64,000 bases of DNA from NCBI RefSeq assembly GCF_015354245.1, contig NZ_JADKYZ010000003.1, positions 434,001 through 498,000 on the forward strand. The letters are read 5' to 3'. The notes under the pieces were generated by a model, which did not search any database, was not told the DNA's origin, and saw only the letters and a list, made by a program, of their open reading frames with translations. Position numbers and translations under genes: made by a program. Positions within the stretch are counted from its first letter, which is position 1; each line of letters opens with the position of its first letter. Source of the DNA: Diaphorobacter caeni (lineage in GTDB: Bacteria > Pseudomonadota > Gammaproteobacteria > Burkholderiales > Burkholderiaceae_C). Shown in pieces: positions 28,754 through 38,469 of the stretch.

Positions 28754-29830
28754 ATGTCCGCCGTCCACACCGAATTCCTCAGCGCCAGCAACGCCGCGCG
28801 ACTCGTGGCCCGCACCGGCGTGGTCGAGTGCCTGCGCCTGATGGCCGACGCCATCGAGGCGGACTTCTCGCGCTGGCAGGATTTCGACAAATCCGCACGC
28901 GTGGCCGCGCATTCAGCCCACGGCGTGATCGAGCTCATGCCCGTGGCCGACGCGACGGACTACGCGTTCAAATACGTCAACGGTCATCCCGGCAACACCC
29001 GGCATGGCCTCCCCACGGTGATGGCCTTCGGCGCGCTCGCTGACGTGGCGACGGGCGCGCCGCGCTTCGTGAGCGAGCTGACGCTGACGACCGCGCTGCG
29101 CACCGCCGCCACCTCGCTGATGGTCGCACGGCGCCTCGCGCGGCCGGGCAGCCGCAGCATGGCGCTCATCGGCAATGGCTCGCAGAGCGAATTCCAGGCG
29201 CTGGCCTTCGTCAGTCTGCTCGGCGTGCGCGAGCTTCGGCTGTTTGACGTGGACGCGGCCGCCTCGGCCAAGCTGCTGCGCAACATAACGCCGACGTTGC
29301 GCGAACACGGCGCCACGGCGCGGATCTGCGACTCCACTGAAGACGCGGTGCGCGGCGCGGACATCGTCACCACGCTCACCGCCGACAAGGCACGCGCGAC
29401 CATCGTGCGCGCTGACATGCTCGCGCCCGGCATGCACCTCAACGCCGTGGGTGGAGACTGCCCCGGCAAGACGGAGCTTGCGGCCGCCGTGCTCGCCCGC
29501 GCCTCGGTGTTCGTCGAATACGAACCGCAGACGCGCGTGGAAGGCGATCTGCAGCAGATGCCGGCCGACTTTGTGGTGACCGAGTTCTGGCGCGTGGTGC
29601 AGGGGCTGGCACCGGGCCGCAGCTCAGACGACGACATCACGGTGTTTGATTCGGTGGGGTTCGCGCTGGAGGACTATTCGGCGCTGCGGACGCTGCGCGA
29701 ACTGGGCCGGCGGGCCGGGCTGCTCGAATCCATCGAGCTGATCCCCGATCTGCCGGATCCCAAGGACCTGTTCGGGCTGCTGGACCTCAGTGCCCGCCCG
29801 GAGCCTTCGCGCCATCTGCGCCGCGCGTGA
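28754..29830 (+). CDS. ornithine cyclodeaminase family protein
   Basis: The protein has 358 residues. The Rossmann region has ALIGNGSQSEFQALAF, and a diagnostic block is NAVGGDCPGKTELAAAVL with the catalytic Asp, followed by VFVEYEPQTRVEGDLQQ, as in Pseudomonas ornithine cyclodeaminase. It converts L-ornithine to L-proline and ammonia using bound NAD+. It sits divergent from an Lrp regulator, which fits amino-acid catabolism. Its last 44 bp overlap the converging MFS gene. Confidence 0.9.
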   Translation: MSAVHTEFLSASNAARLVARTGVVECLRLMADAIEADFSRWQDFDKSARVAAHSAHGVIELMPVADATDYAFKYVNGHPGNTRHGLPTVMAFGALADVATGAPRFVSELTLTTALRTAATSLMVARRLARPGSRSMALIGNGSQSEFQALAFVSLLGVRELRLFDVDAAASAKLLRNITPTLREHGATARICDSTEDAVRGADIVTTLTADKARATIVRADMLAPGMHLNAVGGDCPGKTELAAAVLARASVFVEYEPQTRVEGDLQQMPADFVVTEFWRVVQGLAPGRSSDDDITVFDSVGFALEDYSALRTLRELGRRAGLLESIELIPDLPDPKDLFGLLDLSARPEPSRHLRRA

Positions 29831-31244
29831 TGCGCAGCGAGCTGAAGAAGCCGGAGATCAACGCGCTGCCAGCGGCCAGACACAGCGCCACCGATTCGGC
29901 AAAGCCGTCATGCTGCGGCCAGATCGCGAAGATCGCGGCAAGCAGCACCGCGCCCAAGGTCTGGCCGGTCAGCCGCGCCGTGCCCAGCATGCCACTGGCC
30001 GCGCCACTGCGGTGCATCGGGGCCGAGCTCACGATCGTGTGGTTGTTGGGCGACTGGAAGAGCCCGAAGCCCGCGCCGCACAACGCCATGCGCCACATCA
30101 CGTTCCAGTCGGCCGGTTGTTCGGGCATGAGGCCGAGCGCCAGCAGGCCCGCGGCAAACATCGCCATGCCGATGCCGCCCAGCAGCCCGTCCTGAAAGCG
30201 ACCGATCAGACGTCCGGCAATCGGCGCGAACACCACGGTCGCGAGCGGCCACGCCGTGATCACCATGCCGGCCTTCATATGGCTGTAGCCCAGCACCTCA
30301 AGCAGCAGATACGGCATGGCCAGAAAGCCAAGCATCTGCGCGCAGAAGGCACTGACGGACGCGCCCATCGACAGCGCGAACACGGGAATGCGCAACAGAT
30401 CGACCGGAAACATCGGCGCCGCCAGATGCCATTGCCGTCGCACGTAGAACACGCCCACGAGCAGGCCGATGCCCAGCAGCGTCAGACCTCCCGCGAACGA
30501 ACTCTGTCCGCCCCCAATGCGCACGCCCAGCTGCTCGCCGCCAAGGAACAGCAGCGTGAACATTGCCACGTTGAGAACCACGTCAATCACGGAAAAGCGC
30601 GGCCCCTTGCGCTCCGCCGGTGGATTGACGGGCAAGGCGCGCCGTCCCAGCCAGCACACGAACAGGCCCAGCGGCAGATTCATCGCGAACAGCCAGGGCC
30701 AGGATGCCACCGAGAGAATTCCGGCCGCAATCGTCGGGCCGGCCATCGACGCGGTCGCCACGACCACCGAATTGATCGCCATGCCGCGCCCGAGCCCGCT
30801 GCGTGGAAACGTCAGACGCACGAGCGCCGCGTTCACGCTCATCACACCCGCCGCGCCAAGGCCCTGCAGCGCGCGCGCCAGAATCAGCGTTTCCAGGCTG
30901 CGCGCCAGCATCGCGCCCACCGAAGCCAGCGCGAACAGCGCCATGCCGACCAGATAGACGCGCCGGTATCCCAAGCGGTCCCCCAGCGCCGCGAGCGGCA
31001 GCAGCAGCACCAGCGTGGCGAGCTGGTAGGCGTTGACAACCCACACGGCGTGCGCGGCGCTGACGTTGAGTTCCCGGCCAATGTCGGGCAGTGCCAGATT
31101 CATGATGCTCGAATCGAGCACCGCCAAGGTGATGCCAAGAATGATGACCAGCATGGACTGCCGCCGCTGCGGCATGGGCAAGCCATCGGTCGGCGCAGGC
31201 GCTGCGGCTTGCTGGCAAGCGGGTTCGGTCATCAGACGGTCCAT
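29787..31244 (-). CDS. MFS drug-efflux transporter, EmrB/QacA (DHA2) type
   Basis: The protein has 485 residues from ATG 31244 (MDRLMTEPACQQ). About 14 hydrophobic segments are visible, starting QSMLVIILGITLAVLDSSIMNLALPDIGREL, with the DHA2 signature LDSSIMNLALP and the loop GDRLGYRRVYLVG. It probably exports organic drugs using the proton gradient. The tail is GADGAKAPGGH. The frame extends upstream to 31376 but the added part is not hydrophobic or conserved. The 3' end overlaps ornithine cyclodeaminase. Confidence 0.9.
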   Translation of the reverse strand: MDRLMTEPACQQAAAPAPTDGLPMPQRRQSMLVIILGITLAVLDSSIMNLALPDIGRELNVSAAHAVWVVNAYQLATLVLLLPLAALGDRLGYRRVYLVGMALFALASVGAMLARSLETLILARALQGLGAAGVMSVNAALVRLTFPRSGLGRGMAINSVVVATASMAGPTIAAGILSVASWPWLFAMNLPLGLFVCWLGRRALPVNPPAERKGPRFSVIDVVLNVAMFTLLFLGGEQLGVRIGGGQSSFAGGLTLLGIGLLVGVFYVRRQWHLAAPMFPVDLLRIPVFALSMGASVSAFCAQMLGFLAMPYLLLEVLGYSHMKAGMVITAWPLATVVFAPIAGRLIGRFQDGLLGGIGMAMFAAGLLALGLMPEQPADWNVMWRMALCGAGFGLFQSPNNHTIVSSAPMHRSGAASGMLGTARLTGQTLGAVLLAAIFAIWPQHDGFAESVALCLAAGSALISGFFSSLRITRGADGAKAPGGH

Positions 31245-31480
31245 GTATATCTTGTTCTTGGGTTGCCCAGCCGGTGAGCGGCTGCACGCCGGAGTGTTCA
31301 AGCGCAGTGGCAATATGGTTGTCGATTCTAGGAAATCGCCTCGAACAGCGCTTGGCTTTTCGGAACAGCCCGCCAAATCCGATGGTTACGCGTTCGGCGA
31401 AGCCTGCGCTCGCCAGACAAGAGCGCGAGGAGAGCGGCGCGCGGCGGCTCTGGATGAGGTCTCAGAGCCTGTTTGCGATC

Positions 31481-32827
31481 TCAGTCCCAGCGCGTGCGCC
31501 GCACGGCCCACACGGTCGTCATGCCGTAGACCACCATGCCCGCAAAGGCCAGCCAGAACAGGGGCTGGGCCGAGTCGCCTCCGCGCTGCGCCAGCCACGC
31601 TCCAACCACAGCCACCAGCACCAGACGCGCCGAGCCCGCGAGAACCGGACCCAGCACGCGGCCGGATCCCAGTGATGCGAAGTACAGCGTCAGTCCGAGG
31701 CCAAAGAACGCAAAACCCGGCCCGGTCGTACGCAGATAGAGATCGGCATTGGCGAGCACCAATGGGTCGGTGCTGAACATGGCCGACCAGAGCGAGGGCG
31801 CGAGCATCACCGTCACGCCGAGCACGGCCAGCACCAGCGCCGACACGCAGCCCGCCGTCCACGCCACGCGGCGAGCACGCGCCACCTGCCCCGCTCCGAT
31901 GGCCATGCCGACCATCGGCACCGAAGCCACGCCGATGCCGAAGGCGATCGGAATGAGCAGAAACTCCAGTCGCTGGCCTATGCCGTAACCCGCAAGCGCC
32001 TGCGGCCCGAAGCGCGCGACCAGCCCGGTCATGATGAGCGCGGTGAGCACCGACTGCACGGGCGAGAGGCAGGCGAACGCGCCCACCCGCAGGATGTCGC
32101 GGAACATGGGCCACGCAAAGCGCACGCTGCGCCACAGAATCGGCAGCGTCTTCTGCCCCCATTGCAGATACGCGAGCAGCACCAGCGAGCCCAGCCCCAT
32201 CGCGATGATGTTGCCAAGCGCAATGCCTGTCATGCCCCAGTGCGGCATGGGTCCGAGCCCGAGGCCGAGCGAGCCGCCGATCACGATCTGCAGCACCGCC
32301 ACGACCATCACCACCGTCGACGGCACGCGCATGTTGCCGGTGCCGCGCACCACCGAGGCCAGCGTGTTGCACAGCCACACCAGCATGGCGCCGCTGAACA
32401 GCACCTGTCCATAGAGAGCCGCCTCGCGCAGCACCTCGCCCCGGCCACCGAGCAGTTGAAAGAACCATGGCCCGCAGAGCACGAAAAACAGCGAACAGGC
32501 GACGCCCACCCCTGCTCCGATGGCCATCGCATGCAGCGCCAGCGTGCCCGCGCGTTCGCGGTCACCGGAGCCGAGCGCGCGGCTGATGGCCGACGACACG
32601 CCGCCGCCCATCGCGCCGTTGCTCATCATCTGCGTGAGCATGGCGAACGGAAACACGATGGCCATGGCCGCGAGCGCCGTGGTGCCGAGCCGCCCGACGT
32701 AGTAGGTCTCCGCGATGCCGACGAGCACTGACGAAACCAACGCCAGCACATTGGGCACGGCGAGCCGCAGCAGCGTCGGCAATATCGCGCCTTCAAGCAA
32801 TGGGGATGCGGGCGCTGGTGCGGTCAT
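31481..32827 (-). CDS. MATE family multidrug efflux transporter
   Basis: The protein has 448 residues with twelve hydrophobic segments. The N-terminal part shows the MatE fold (ILPTLLRLAVPNVLALVSSVLVGIAETYYVGRLGTTALAAMAIVFP), and the second half repeats it (FRDILRVGAFACLSPVQSVLTALIMTGLVARFGPQALAGYGIG). It likely expels cationic drugs by Na+ or H+ antiport. It is 9 bp downstream of the methylguanine methyltransferase gene on the same strand, so the two may share a transcript. Confidence 0.92.
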   Translation of the reverse strand: MTAPAPASPLLEGAILPTLLRLAVPNVLALVSSVLVGIAETYYVGRLGTTALAAMAIVFPFAMLTQMMSNGAMGGGVSSAISRALGSGDRERAGTLALHAMAIGAGVGVACSLFFVLCGPWFFQLLGGRGEVLREAALYGQVLFSGAMLVWLCNTLASVVRGTGNMRVPSTVVMVVAVLQIVIGGSLGLGLGPMPHWGMTGIALGNIIAMGLGSLVLLAYLQWGQKTLPILWRSVRFAWPMFRDILRVGAFACLSPVQSVLTALIMTGLVARFGPQALAGYGIGQRLEFLLIPIAFGIGVASVPMVGMAIGAGQVARARRVAWTAGCVSALVLAVLGVTVMLAPSLWSAMFSTDPLVLANADLYLRTTGPGFAFFGLGLTLYFASLGSGRVLGPVLAGSARLVLVAVVGAWLAQRGGDSAQPLFWLAFAGMVVYGMTTVWAVRRTRWD

Positions 32828-32836
32828 CGGAATGTC

Positions 32837-33433
32837 TCAGAACAACGGCAGGGTGCCGCCGGGACACGCGCCCTCGATGGCCAGCATGCGCAGCTTCTGC
32901 GTTGCCCCGCCATGCGCGGAAAAGCCACCGGCACGGTCGCCAGCCGCCAGAATCCGATGGCAGGGAACCACCGGCGCAAATGGATTTGCACCCAGCGCCT
33001 GCCCCACCGCGCGCGACAGATGCACATCGCCGAGCTCGCGCGCGAGCTCGCCGTAAGTGCGGGTATCGCCCGGCGCAATGGCACGCGCAAGCGCGTAGAC
33101 GCGGCACGCGAATTCGGGCACGCCGCGCAGGTCGAGTTCAATGTCGAGGAGGTTGAGCGGCTCGCCTCGCAGCAGCGCCTGCACCCCATGCACCGCATCG
33201 ATGGCCTGCTGTGGCTGCGACGCGGCCAGCAGCTCGCTCACCGGTCGATCGAGCCGCAAGCCGCGCAACAAGCGCTCGAGCGTGCGCGCCACATCGGGCT
33301 CGGGCAACTGCACCGCGACGATGCCCGCGTCAGACCATGCCAGCGCGCAGTCACCGATCTCCGTCGCGAAATGGCGCGCGCCGAGCGGCGCCGGTCGCGC
33401 GTTGTGGACGATGGGCGGCGCGCTCATCGGCAT
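32837..33433 (-). CDS. ogt: methylated-DNA--[protein]-cysteine S-methyltransferase
   Basis: The protein has 198 residues. The active site PCHR (FAPVVPCHRILAAGDRAGGFSAHGG) holds the acceptor cysteine, and the helix-turn-helix part is TRTYGELARELGDVHLSRAVGQALGANP. It transfers the methyl group from O6-methylguanine in DNA onto itself. No AdaA domain is present, so it is Ogt-like. The start overlaps the stop of the SDR gene (TGATG); a second ATG lies two codons inside. Confidence 0.93.
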   Translation of the reverse strand: MPMSAPPIVHNARPAPLGARHFATEIGDCALAWSDAGIVAVQLPEPDVARTLERLLRGLRLDRPVSELLAASQPQQAIDAVHGVQALLRGEPLNLLDIELDLRGVPEFACRVYALARAIAPGDTRTYGELARELGDVHLSRAVGQALGANPFAPVVPCHRILAAGDRAGGFSAHGGATQKLRMLAIEGACPGGTLPLF

Positions 33434-34365
33434 CAGACGTTCGATGTGTTCGCAGCGTTGGCGGCACCGAGCAGCTGCTCGCGCAGCTGTTCACGCAGAT
33501 GCGGTCGCGCGGCGAACGGATCGCTCGGGTTGCGAGTCTGCAGAATGTCTTCCATGCGTGTCCGCACCGCGCCGATCGCCTGGGGGTGGCTGTAGATGTA
33601 GAACTGGTTGTCGGCCACGGCGTCAAAGACTTTCTTCGCCACGTCCTCGGCCGAGACCTTGCCGCTGGCCACCGCCTTGTCTAGCATCTGCGCGCCCACC
33701 TGCTGGCTGCGCGTGGTCTCGGTCGCTGCCAGAGCGTCGGGCCGGTGGCGCTCGCTCTTGCCGATGCCCGTGGGCACGAAATACGGACACAGCACGCTCG
33801 CGCCGATCTGTTCGGTCACCAACTGCAGGTCCTGGTACAGCGTCTCCGACAGCGCCACCACCGCATGCTTGCTGACGTTGTAGACCCCGAGATTGGGCGT
33901 GGCCAGCAGCCCCGCCATGCTGGCCGTGTTGACGATGTGGCCGCGCCAGTTCGCATCGCCACGCGCGGCCGCCAGCATCATCGGCGTGAACACCCGCACT
34001 CCATTGGCCACCCCACGCAGGTTCACGCCCAGCACCCAATCCCATTCACGCGCCGAAGTTTCCCAGATCAAACCCGCCGCACCCACGCCCGCGTTGTTGA
34101 ACACCAGATGCGGCGCACCAAACCGTTCCAGCACCGCAGCCCCGAGCGCGTCCATCTCGTCCGCACTCGACACATCCACCCGCCGCGCCAGCACATTGGC
34201 GCCCAGCGCCCCAAGCTCCGCCTGCGCGGCGGCCAACGGCTCGGCCTGCACATCGACCAGCACCAGATTCATCCCCAAGCGAGCACCGATGCGCGCACAC
34301 TCCAGCCCAAAGCCCGAAGCGGCCCCCGTCAACACCGCCGTCTTGCCCGCAAAATTCTCGATCAT
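33433..34365 (-). CDS. short-chain dehydrogenase/reductase
   Basis: The protein has 310 residues from ATG 34365 (MIENFAGKTAVLTGAASGFG); GGAG lies 8 bp upstream. The SDR features are the cofactor motif TGAASGFG, NNAGVG, Ser in VNTASMAGLL and the YxxxK pair in YNVSKHAVV. The substrate is unknown. It overlaps ogt by TGATG at its 3' end, and it lies downstream of the GST gene on the same strand by about 80 bp. Confidence 0.92.
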   Translation of the reverse strand: MIENFAGKTAVLTGAASGFGLECARIGARLGMNLVLVDVQAEPLAAAQAELGALGANVLARRVDVSSADEMDALGAAVLERFGAPHLVFNNAGVGAAGLIWETSAREWDWVLGVNLRGVANGVRVFTPMMLAAARGDANWRGHIVNTASMAGLLATPNLGVYNVSKHAVVALSETLYQDLQLVTEQIGASVLCPYFVPTGIGKSERHRPDALAATETTRSQQVGAQMLDKAVASGKVSAEDVAKKVFDAVADNQFYIYSHPQAIGAVRTRMEDILQTRNPSDPFAARPHLREQLREQLLGAANAANTSNV

Positions 34366-34446
34366 CCCCAAGTCTCCAACTTCAAAAAACCAACGCCCCA
34401 TCCATCGAACCCGATCCGGCCTCGTCAACAGCGGCAGAACAAAAAA

Positions 34447-35373
34447 TCAAAGCGCCTTCATCACATAGCCGACGCGGGGGAAGTGAACGTGCATGTGGCC
34501 TACGCGGGCATCGACACGGGCCAGCGTGTAGCGCGTGCGAGTCGCCGCAATCAGCTTGCCGATCGTGGGCTCCACCCCGAAGCTCTCAGCGGAAATCGCC
34601 ACCTTGCTGCCCAGTTCAACCCCGTGGTCGTCCAGAAACACCTCGTGCTCCGGCAGTGCCGCTGGCTCCGCGTTCGCCGCCACCGTCAGCGCCTCCTGCA
34701 TCGACAGCTTTTCCATGCGCCCCACGCCAAGTGCGGCAATGCGGTCCATCCAGGTGAGCACCTGCGGCGTCGCGTCAAAGATGTTGGCCAGAATCGGCGT
34801 CGCGATGCGCGTGAACCACAGCGGGTGATAGACCGCAAAGTCCGCGATGCAGGGCTGATCGCCGAGCAGGTACTTGTTCTCGTCGAGCATGCTGGCGATG
34901 CGCCGCAGGTCGGAGCGGTAGTTCACCGCCGCTTCGGGCGCGTTCATCAGCGGAAAGCCCATGGCCTTGCGATCATTCACGAAGGCCTCGGCCAGCGAGC
35001 GATCCGCGTTCGCGAACAGCACCTGCAGTCCACGCTGCTGGAAGTTGTACGACATGGCGGCCCAGAACATCTGCTCTTCGGCCCATTGCGCGACCACCCG
35101 CGACAGTCCCTTGCGGTGCTCGGGATAGAGGGTGGGCGCGCGCTCGTGGTGTTCCAGCACGTCGCAGATCAGCGCGGTGTCGCAGTAGATGTCGGCGCCG
35201 ATCTGCAGGTACGGCGTGCGCCGGTAACCGCCGGTGAGCGCCTCGACGTCGGGCTTGGGCATGAAGCCCGGCACGATCACCGATTTCCACGCCAATTGCT
35301 TGTAGCCCATGATCGCCCGGATCTTGTGCGAGAACGGGGACATGGGATAGTGGTGCAGTATCAGTTCGCTCAC
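34447..35373 (-). CDS. glutathione S-transferase family protein
   Basis: The protein has 308 residues. The N-terminal thioredoxin-like domain is LILHHYPMSPFSHKIRAIMGYKQLAW with the cis-Pro block RRTPYLQIGADIYCDTALICDVLE, and an alpha-helical C-terminal domain contains LLGDQPCIADFAVYHPLWF. The last 90 residues extend beyond a standard GST (VFLDDHGVELGSKVAISAES onward). It probably conjugates or isomerises hydrophobic compounds. Same-strand neighbours include SDRs, suggesting small-molecule metabolism. Confidence 0.88.
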   Translation of the reverse strand: MSELILHHYPMSPFSHKIRAIMGYKQLAWKSVIVPGFMPKPDVEALTGGYRRTPYLQIGADIYCDTALICDVLEHHERAPTLYPEHRKGLSRVVAQWAEEQMFWAAMSYNFQQRGLQVLFANADRSLAEAFVNDRKAMGFPLMNAPEAAVNYRSDLRRIASMLDENKYLLGDQPCIADFAVYHPLWFTRIATPILANIFDATPQVLTWMDRIAALGVGRMEKLSMQEALTVAANAEPAALPEHEVFLDDHGVELGSKVAISAESFGVEPTIGKLIAATRTRYTLARVDARVGHMHVHFPRVGYVMKAL

Positions 35374-35457
35374 GTTGTCATCTCCTTGTTAGTCGTTGGC
35401 TCTCGGAATCACATCAGATCAGCACAATATCCTATCGGCAACGCCGTTCAGCCACCC

Positions 35458-35931
35458 TCAGGGGACGTACAGCATCTCCACATGCGGGATGTCGTCCTCC
35501 AGATATTCATCCGACACCGTCCGGAACCCCGCCTCGCCGTACAGGCGCTGCAGATGCGCCTGCGCGCTGATGCGTATCGACGCGCCGGGAAACAACCGTG
35601 CAGCCTGCGCGAGGCCCTCCGCGACCAGCTCCCGGCCCATGCCAAGGCCCCGGATCTCGGGCGCGCAGACCACGCGGCCGATCGACGCCTCTTCGTACTT
35701 CACGCCCGGCCCCTGCAGCCGCAGCGTCGCTAGCAGCGCAGCCCCGTGCTCCGAGCCCGGCGCGCGGCCCAGCAGATGCCAGGACAGTTGGTCGTACTCA
35801 TCGGGATCCTGATACGGCCCCTGCTCCAGAATGAAAACCCGGCAGCGCAGCGCGAGCGCGTCGTGCAGCTCGTGCGGCGTCAGGTCGTCGAATCGCTTCC
35901 ATGTCCATTGCATCTGCGGTCGGTTCATCAT
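35458..35931 (-). CDS. GNAT family N-acetyltransferase, ElaA-like
   Basis: The protein has 157 residues from ATG 35931; GGAG lies upstream. It starts MMNRPQMQWTWKRFDDLTPHELHDALALRCRVFILEQG, a clear ElaA pattern, and the acetyl-CoA site is RVVCAPEIRGLGMGRELVAEGL. The substrate is unknown. Longer frames to 36051 are not supported. Confidence 0.9.
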   Translation of the reverse strand: MMNRPQMQWTWKRFDDLTPHELHDALALRCRVFILEQGPYQDPDEYDQLSWHLLGRAPGSEHGAALLATLRLQGPGVKYEEASIGRVVCAPEIRGLGMGRELVAEGLAQAARLFPGASIRISAQAHLQRLYGEAGFRTVSDEYLEDDIPHVEMLYVP

Positions 35932-35969
35932 GCGCGGGGCTCCGTGGCATCCATCGGTGGCGTCAGGCA

Positions 35970-36389
35970 TCAGTCTGTGGCGACGGGCGCCTGATGGCCG
36001 CCAAGCTTGGCGCGCGGCACATAACGAAAGGTTCCGGTCGCCATGGTGCACAGCTCGCCCTCGGCGTCATAGACCCAGCCCTCGACGAAAGCCATCGACT
36101 TCGTGCGGCGCAGCCTCCGCGCCTTGGCCACCAAAGGGCCCCTGGCCGGTGCCATGAAGGTGGATTTCATCTCGATGGTGACGATGCCGTGATCTTCCAC
36201 ATCGCTGCGCGCCGCCACCGACAGCGCCACGTCGAGCAGCGTCATCGTCGCGCCGCCATGCGTCACGCCATGCGAGTTCAGGTGCTCGGGCTTGGGTGTG
36301 TAATGGAGTTCGGATTCGCCGTTTTCCATGCGGTGCAGCGTGAAGCCCAACAGGTTCACGAAAGGGATGTCGGCGCGAAAATTCAGCAC
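35970..36389 (-). CDS. hotdog-fold thioesterase, PaaI-like
   Basis: The protein has 139 residues from GTG 36389; GGAG seven bases upstream decides this start, with no ATG in a good position. The hotdog core is LNSHGVTHGGATMTLLDVALSVAAR with the catalytic-region Asp/Gly and FMAPARGPLVAKARRLRRTKSMAFVEG. It probably hydrolyses a small acyl-CoA. It is 99 bp downstream of an SDR on the same strand, hinting at an acyl-CoA pathway, but the substrate is open. Confidence 0.85.
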   Translation of the reverse strand: MLNFRADIPFVNLLGFTLHRMENGESELHYTPKPEHLNSHGVTHGGATMTLLDVALSVAARSDVEDHGIVTIEMKSTFMAPARGPLVAKARRLRRTKSMAFVEGWVYDAEGELCTMATGTFRYVPRAKLGGHQAPVATD

Positions 36390-36488
36390 AGGAGGTCTCC
36401 GGGAAAAGCAGGTTCGGCCAGAATGGCCACAAGCATGTTTATAGCTGCTTGGCGGCACCTTCGCTGGCGACCCGTTCGCACCTTCCAC

Positions 36489-37280
36489 TCAGCCGCCCAG
36501 CACCGCACTCACGCCCCCGTCCGCCGCCATCCACTGGCCGGTGATGTGCTTGCCCGCGTCGCTCGCAAGCAGCAGGGTCAGGCCCTTGAGATCTTCGTCA
36601 TCCCCCAGACGGCGCAGCGGCGCGCCTTCGCACATCTTCTCTTCACCGACGGTGTCGATCAGCACCGTCGCCATCTTGGTGCGGAAGAACCCCGGGCAGA
36701 TGCAGTTCACGCGCACGCCGCGCGGGCCCCACTCGGCGGCAAGCGCCCGCGTGAAGTTGACCACCGCGCCCTTGGACGTGTTGTAGGCGATGGTCTTCAT
36801 GTCCACCGGGTTGCCGCCCAGCCCCGCGATCGACGCGAGATTGATGATGCTGCCCTTGCCGCGCGGCAGCATGCTGCGCTTGCCGATCTGCTGGCTCAGC
36901 AGAAAGTATCCGCGGATGTTCAGGTTCATCACCTTGTCCCAGGCCTCCACCGGATAGTCCTCCGCCGCCGCGCCCCAGGACGCGCCCGCGTTGTTGATGA
37001 GAATGTCGATGTCGCCCACCCGCTCCAGCGTCTCGTCGGCCAGACGCACGATGTCGGCCTCCTTGGCGCAATCCGCCGCGATCCAGCGTGCATCGATGCC
37101 CTTGTCCGCGAGCGTGGCCACGGCCTCCTCCAGGTCGGCCGCCTTGCGCGAGGAGACAACCACCTTGGCTCCGGCCTCGCCGAGCGCCTGCGCCATCTGA
37201 AGACCGAGTCCGCGCGACCCGCCGGTCACCAGCGCCGTACGCCCTTCGAGATTGAATAGTTCTTGCACCGTGCGTGACAT
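36489..37280 (-). CDS. short-chain dehydrogenase/reductase, FabG-like
   Basis: The protein has 263 residues from ATG 37280. Motifs are TGGSRGLGLQMA, NNAGASWG, INLASIAGLGG (Ser) and YNTSKGAVV (YxxxK), with the C-terminus ITGQWMAADGGVSAVLGG. It is a classical NAD(P)H oxidoreductase, of the gluconate 5-dehydrogenase/3-oxoacyl-ACP reductase kind. Its gene is divergent from the DyP peroxidase and followed by the thioesterase. The substrate is unknown. An ATG-free frame extension to 37385 is not used. Confidence 0.9.
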   Translation of the reverse strand: MSRTVQELFNLEGRTALVTGGSRGLGLQMAQALGEAGAKVVVSSRKAADLEEAVATLADKGIDARWIAADCAKEADIVRLADETLERVGDIDILINNAGASWGAAAEDYPVEAWDKVMNLNIRGYFLLSQQIGKRSMLPRGKGSIINLASIAGLGGNPVDMKTIAYNTSKGAVVNFTRALAAEWGPRGVRVNCICPGFFRTKMATVLIDTVGEEKMCEGAPLRRLGDDEDLKGLTLLLASDAGKHITGQWMAADGGVSAVLGG

Positions 37281-37438
37281 GGCGGAGTCCCCTCTGACTG
37301 TGTTTGGGTGGGTGGAAAATGAAGCGCCATTGTCCAATGGCTCGCCTGCGCCGCCATGTCGCATTGGCGATTCTCCAAGGCGCACCGAACTTCGAATATC
37401 ACCCGGCAGACGGTTGGAATGCCCGCTCTGCTACTGTT

Positions 37439-38392
37439 ATGGTCATGCAAGACTCCACGCCCGCGATCTCCCAGTCCGCCCATCAGAGCGGCATCCTCCA
37501 ATCCATTCCGGCCTTGGCCCGCTACGCTTTCTTTTCGATAGCGCAAGGTGCCGATGCGTCCACACTTCAAACCGCGCTCAAGCGCCTGCAATCGGCGGTC
37601 GACGGCAAAACCGTCGTCGCAGCCTTCGGCGTGCAGTTGGTGAACGCGCTCTCGGCCCAAGTACCCGGACTGCGCGAGTTCCCCGTGCTCACCTGCCCCG
37701 ACGGCCTCGTCATTCCGTCCACACCCGCCGCACTGATGCTGTGGCTGCGCGGCAGCGACATGGGCGAGCTCGCCAACCGCACTCGCACGCTCCAAAGGCT
37801 GCTGGCGCCTGCGTTCGACGTGGGCGTCGTGGTCGACGCCTTCCGCCACGGTGACCCCGAGGCCGCGCACGGCCGCGACCTCACCGGCTATGAGGACGGC
37901 ACCGAAAACCCCGAAGGTGAAGAAGCCGAGGCCGCCGCCTTCGTGCAGAACGCCGCACCCGGCCTCGACGGTTCGAGCTTCGTGGCCGTTCAGCGCTGGC
38001 TGCACAACTTCGAGACCTTCGAATCGTTCAGCACCGAAGAGCGCGACCACATCATGGGCCGCCGACTCACCGACAACGAAGAGCTCGACGACGCGCCCGA
38101 ATCCGCCCACGTCAAGCGCACCGCACAGGAAAGCTTCGAGCCCGAGGCCTTCGTTCTGCGCCGCTCCATGCCGTGGCTGCAGCATGAGCAGGGTCGCGAC
38201 GCGAGCGGCCTGATGTTCGCCGCCTACGGCAAGTCGCTCGACGCGTTTGAAGCCCAGATGCGCCGCATGGCGGGCCTCGACGACGGCATCACCGATGGTC
38301 TGCTGCGCTTTTCCAAACCCCTCACCGGCGCTTACCTGTGGTGTCCACCGATGCACGACGGCCAGCTCGATCTGCGTCTTTTGAAGATCTAA
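37439..38392 (+). CDS. DyP-type peroxidase
   Basis: The protein has about 317 residues from ATG 37439 (ATG 37445 is equally possible). The DyP signature GYEDGTENP (GxxDG) is present and the proximal heme region is around VQRWLHNFETFESFS; the C-terminus has GLMFAAYGKSLDAFEAQMRRM, as in the YfeX-like class B enzymes. It is heme-dependent and uses H2O2; there is no signal peptide and no encapsulin gene nearby. A strong terminator follows. Confidence 0.93.
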   Translation: MVMQDSTPAISQSAHQSGILQSIPALARYAFFSIAQGADASTLQTALKRLQSAVDGKTVVAAFGVQLVNALSAQVPGLREFPVLTCPDGLVIPSTPAALMLWLRGSDMGELANRTRTLQRLLAPAFDVGVVVDAFRHGDPEAAHGRDLTGYEDGTENPEGEEAEAAAFVQNAAPGLDGSSFVAVQRWLHNFETFESFSTEERDHIMGRRLTDNEELDDAPESAHVKRTAQESFEPEAFVLRRSMPWLQHEQGRDASGLMFAAYGKSLDAFEAQMRRMAGLDDGITDGLLRFSKPLTGAYLWCPPMHDGQLDLRLLKI

Positions 38393-38408
38393 AATAGACA
38401 CGTCCCCC

Positions 38409-38447
38409 AAACGCAGTGTGTTCACGCACACTGCGTTTTTTGTTTTT
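38409..38447 (+). terminator. intrinsic terminator after the DyP peroxidase gene
   Basis: AAACGCAGTGTG, loop TTCACG, CACACTGCG then TTTTTTGTTTTT. Strong stem with a long T run, 17 bp past the stop and just before the methyltransferase start. Confidence 0.93.
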
Positions 38448-38469
38448 CAGACTCCCATCGCCCCACTCC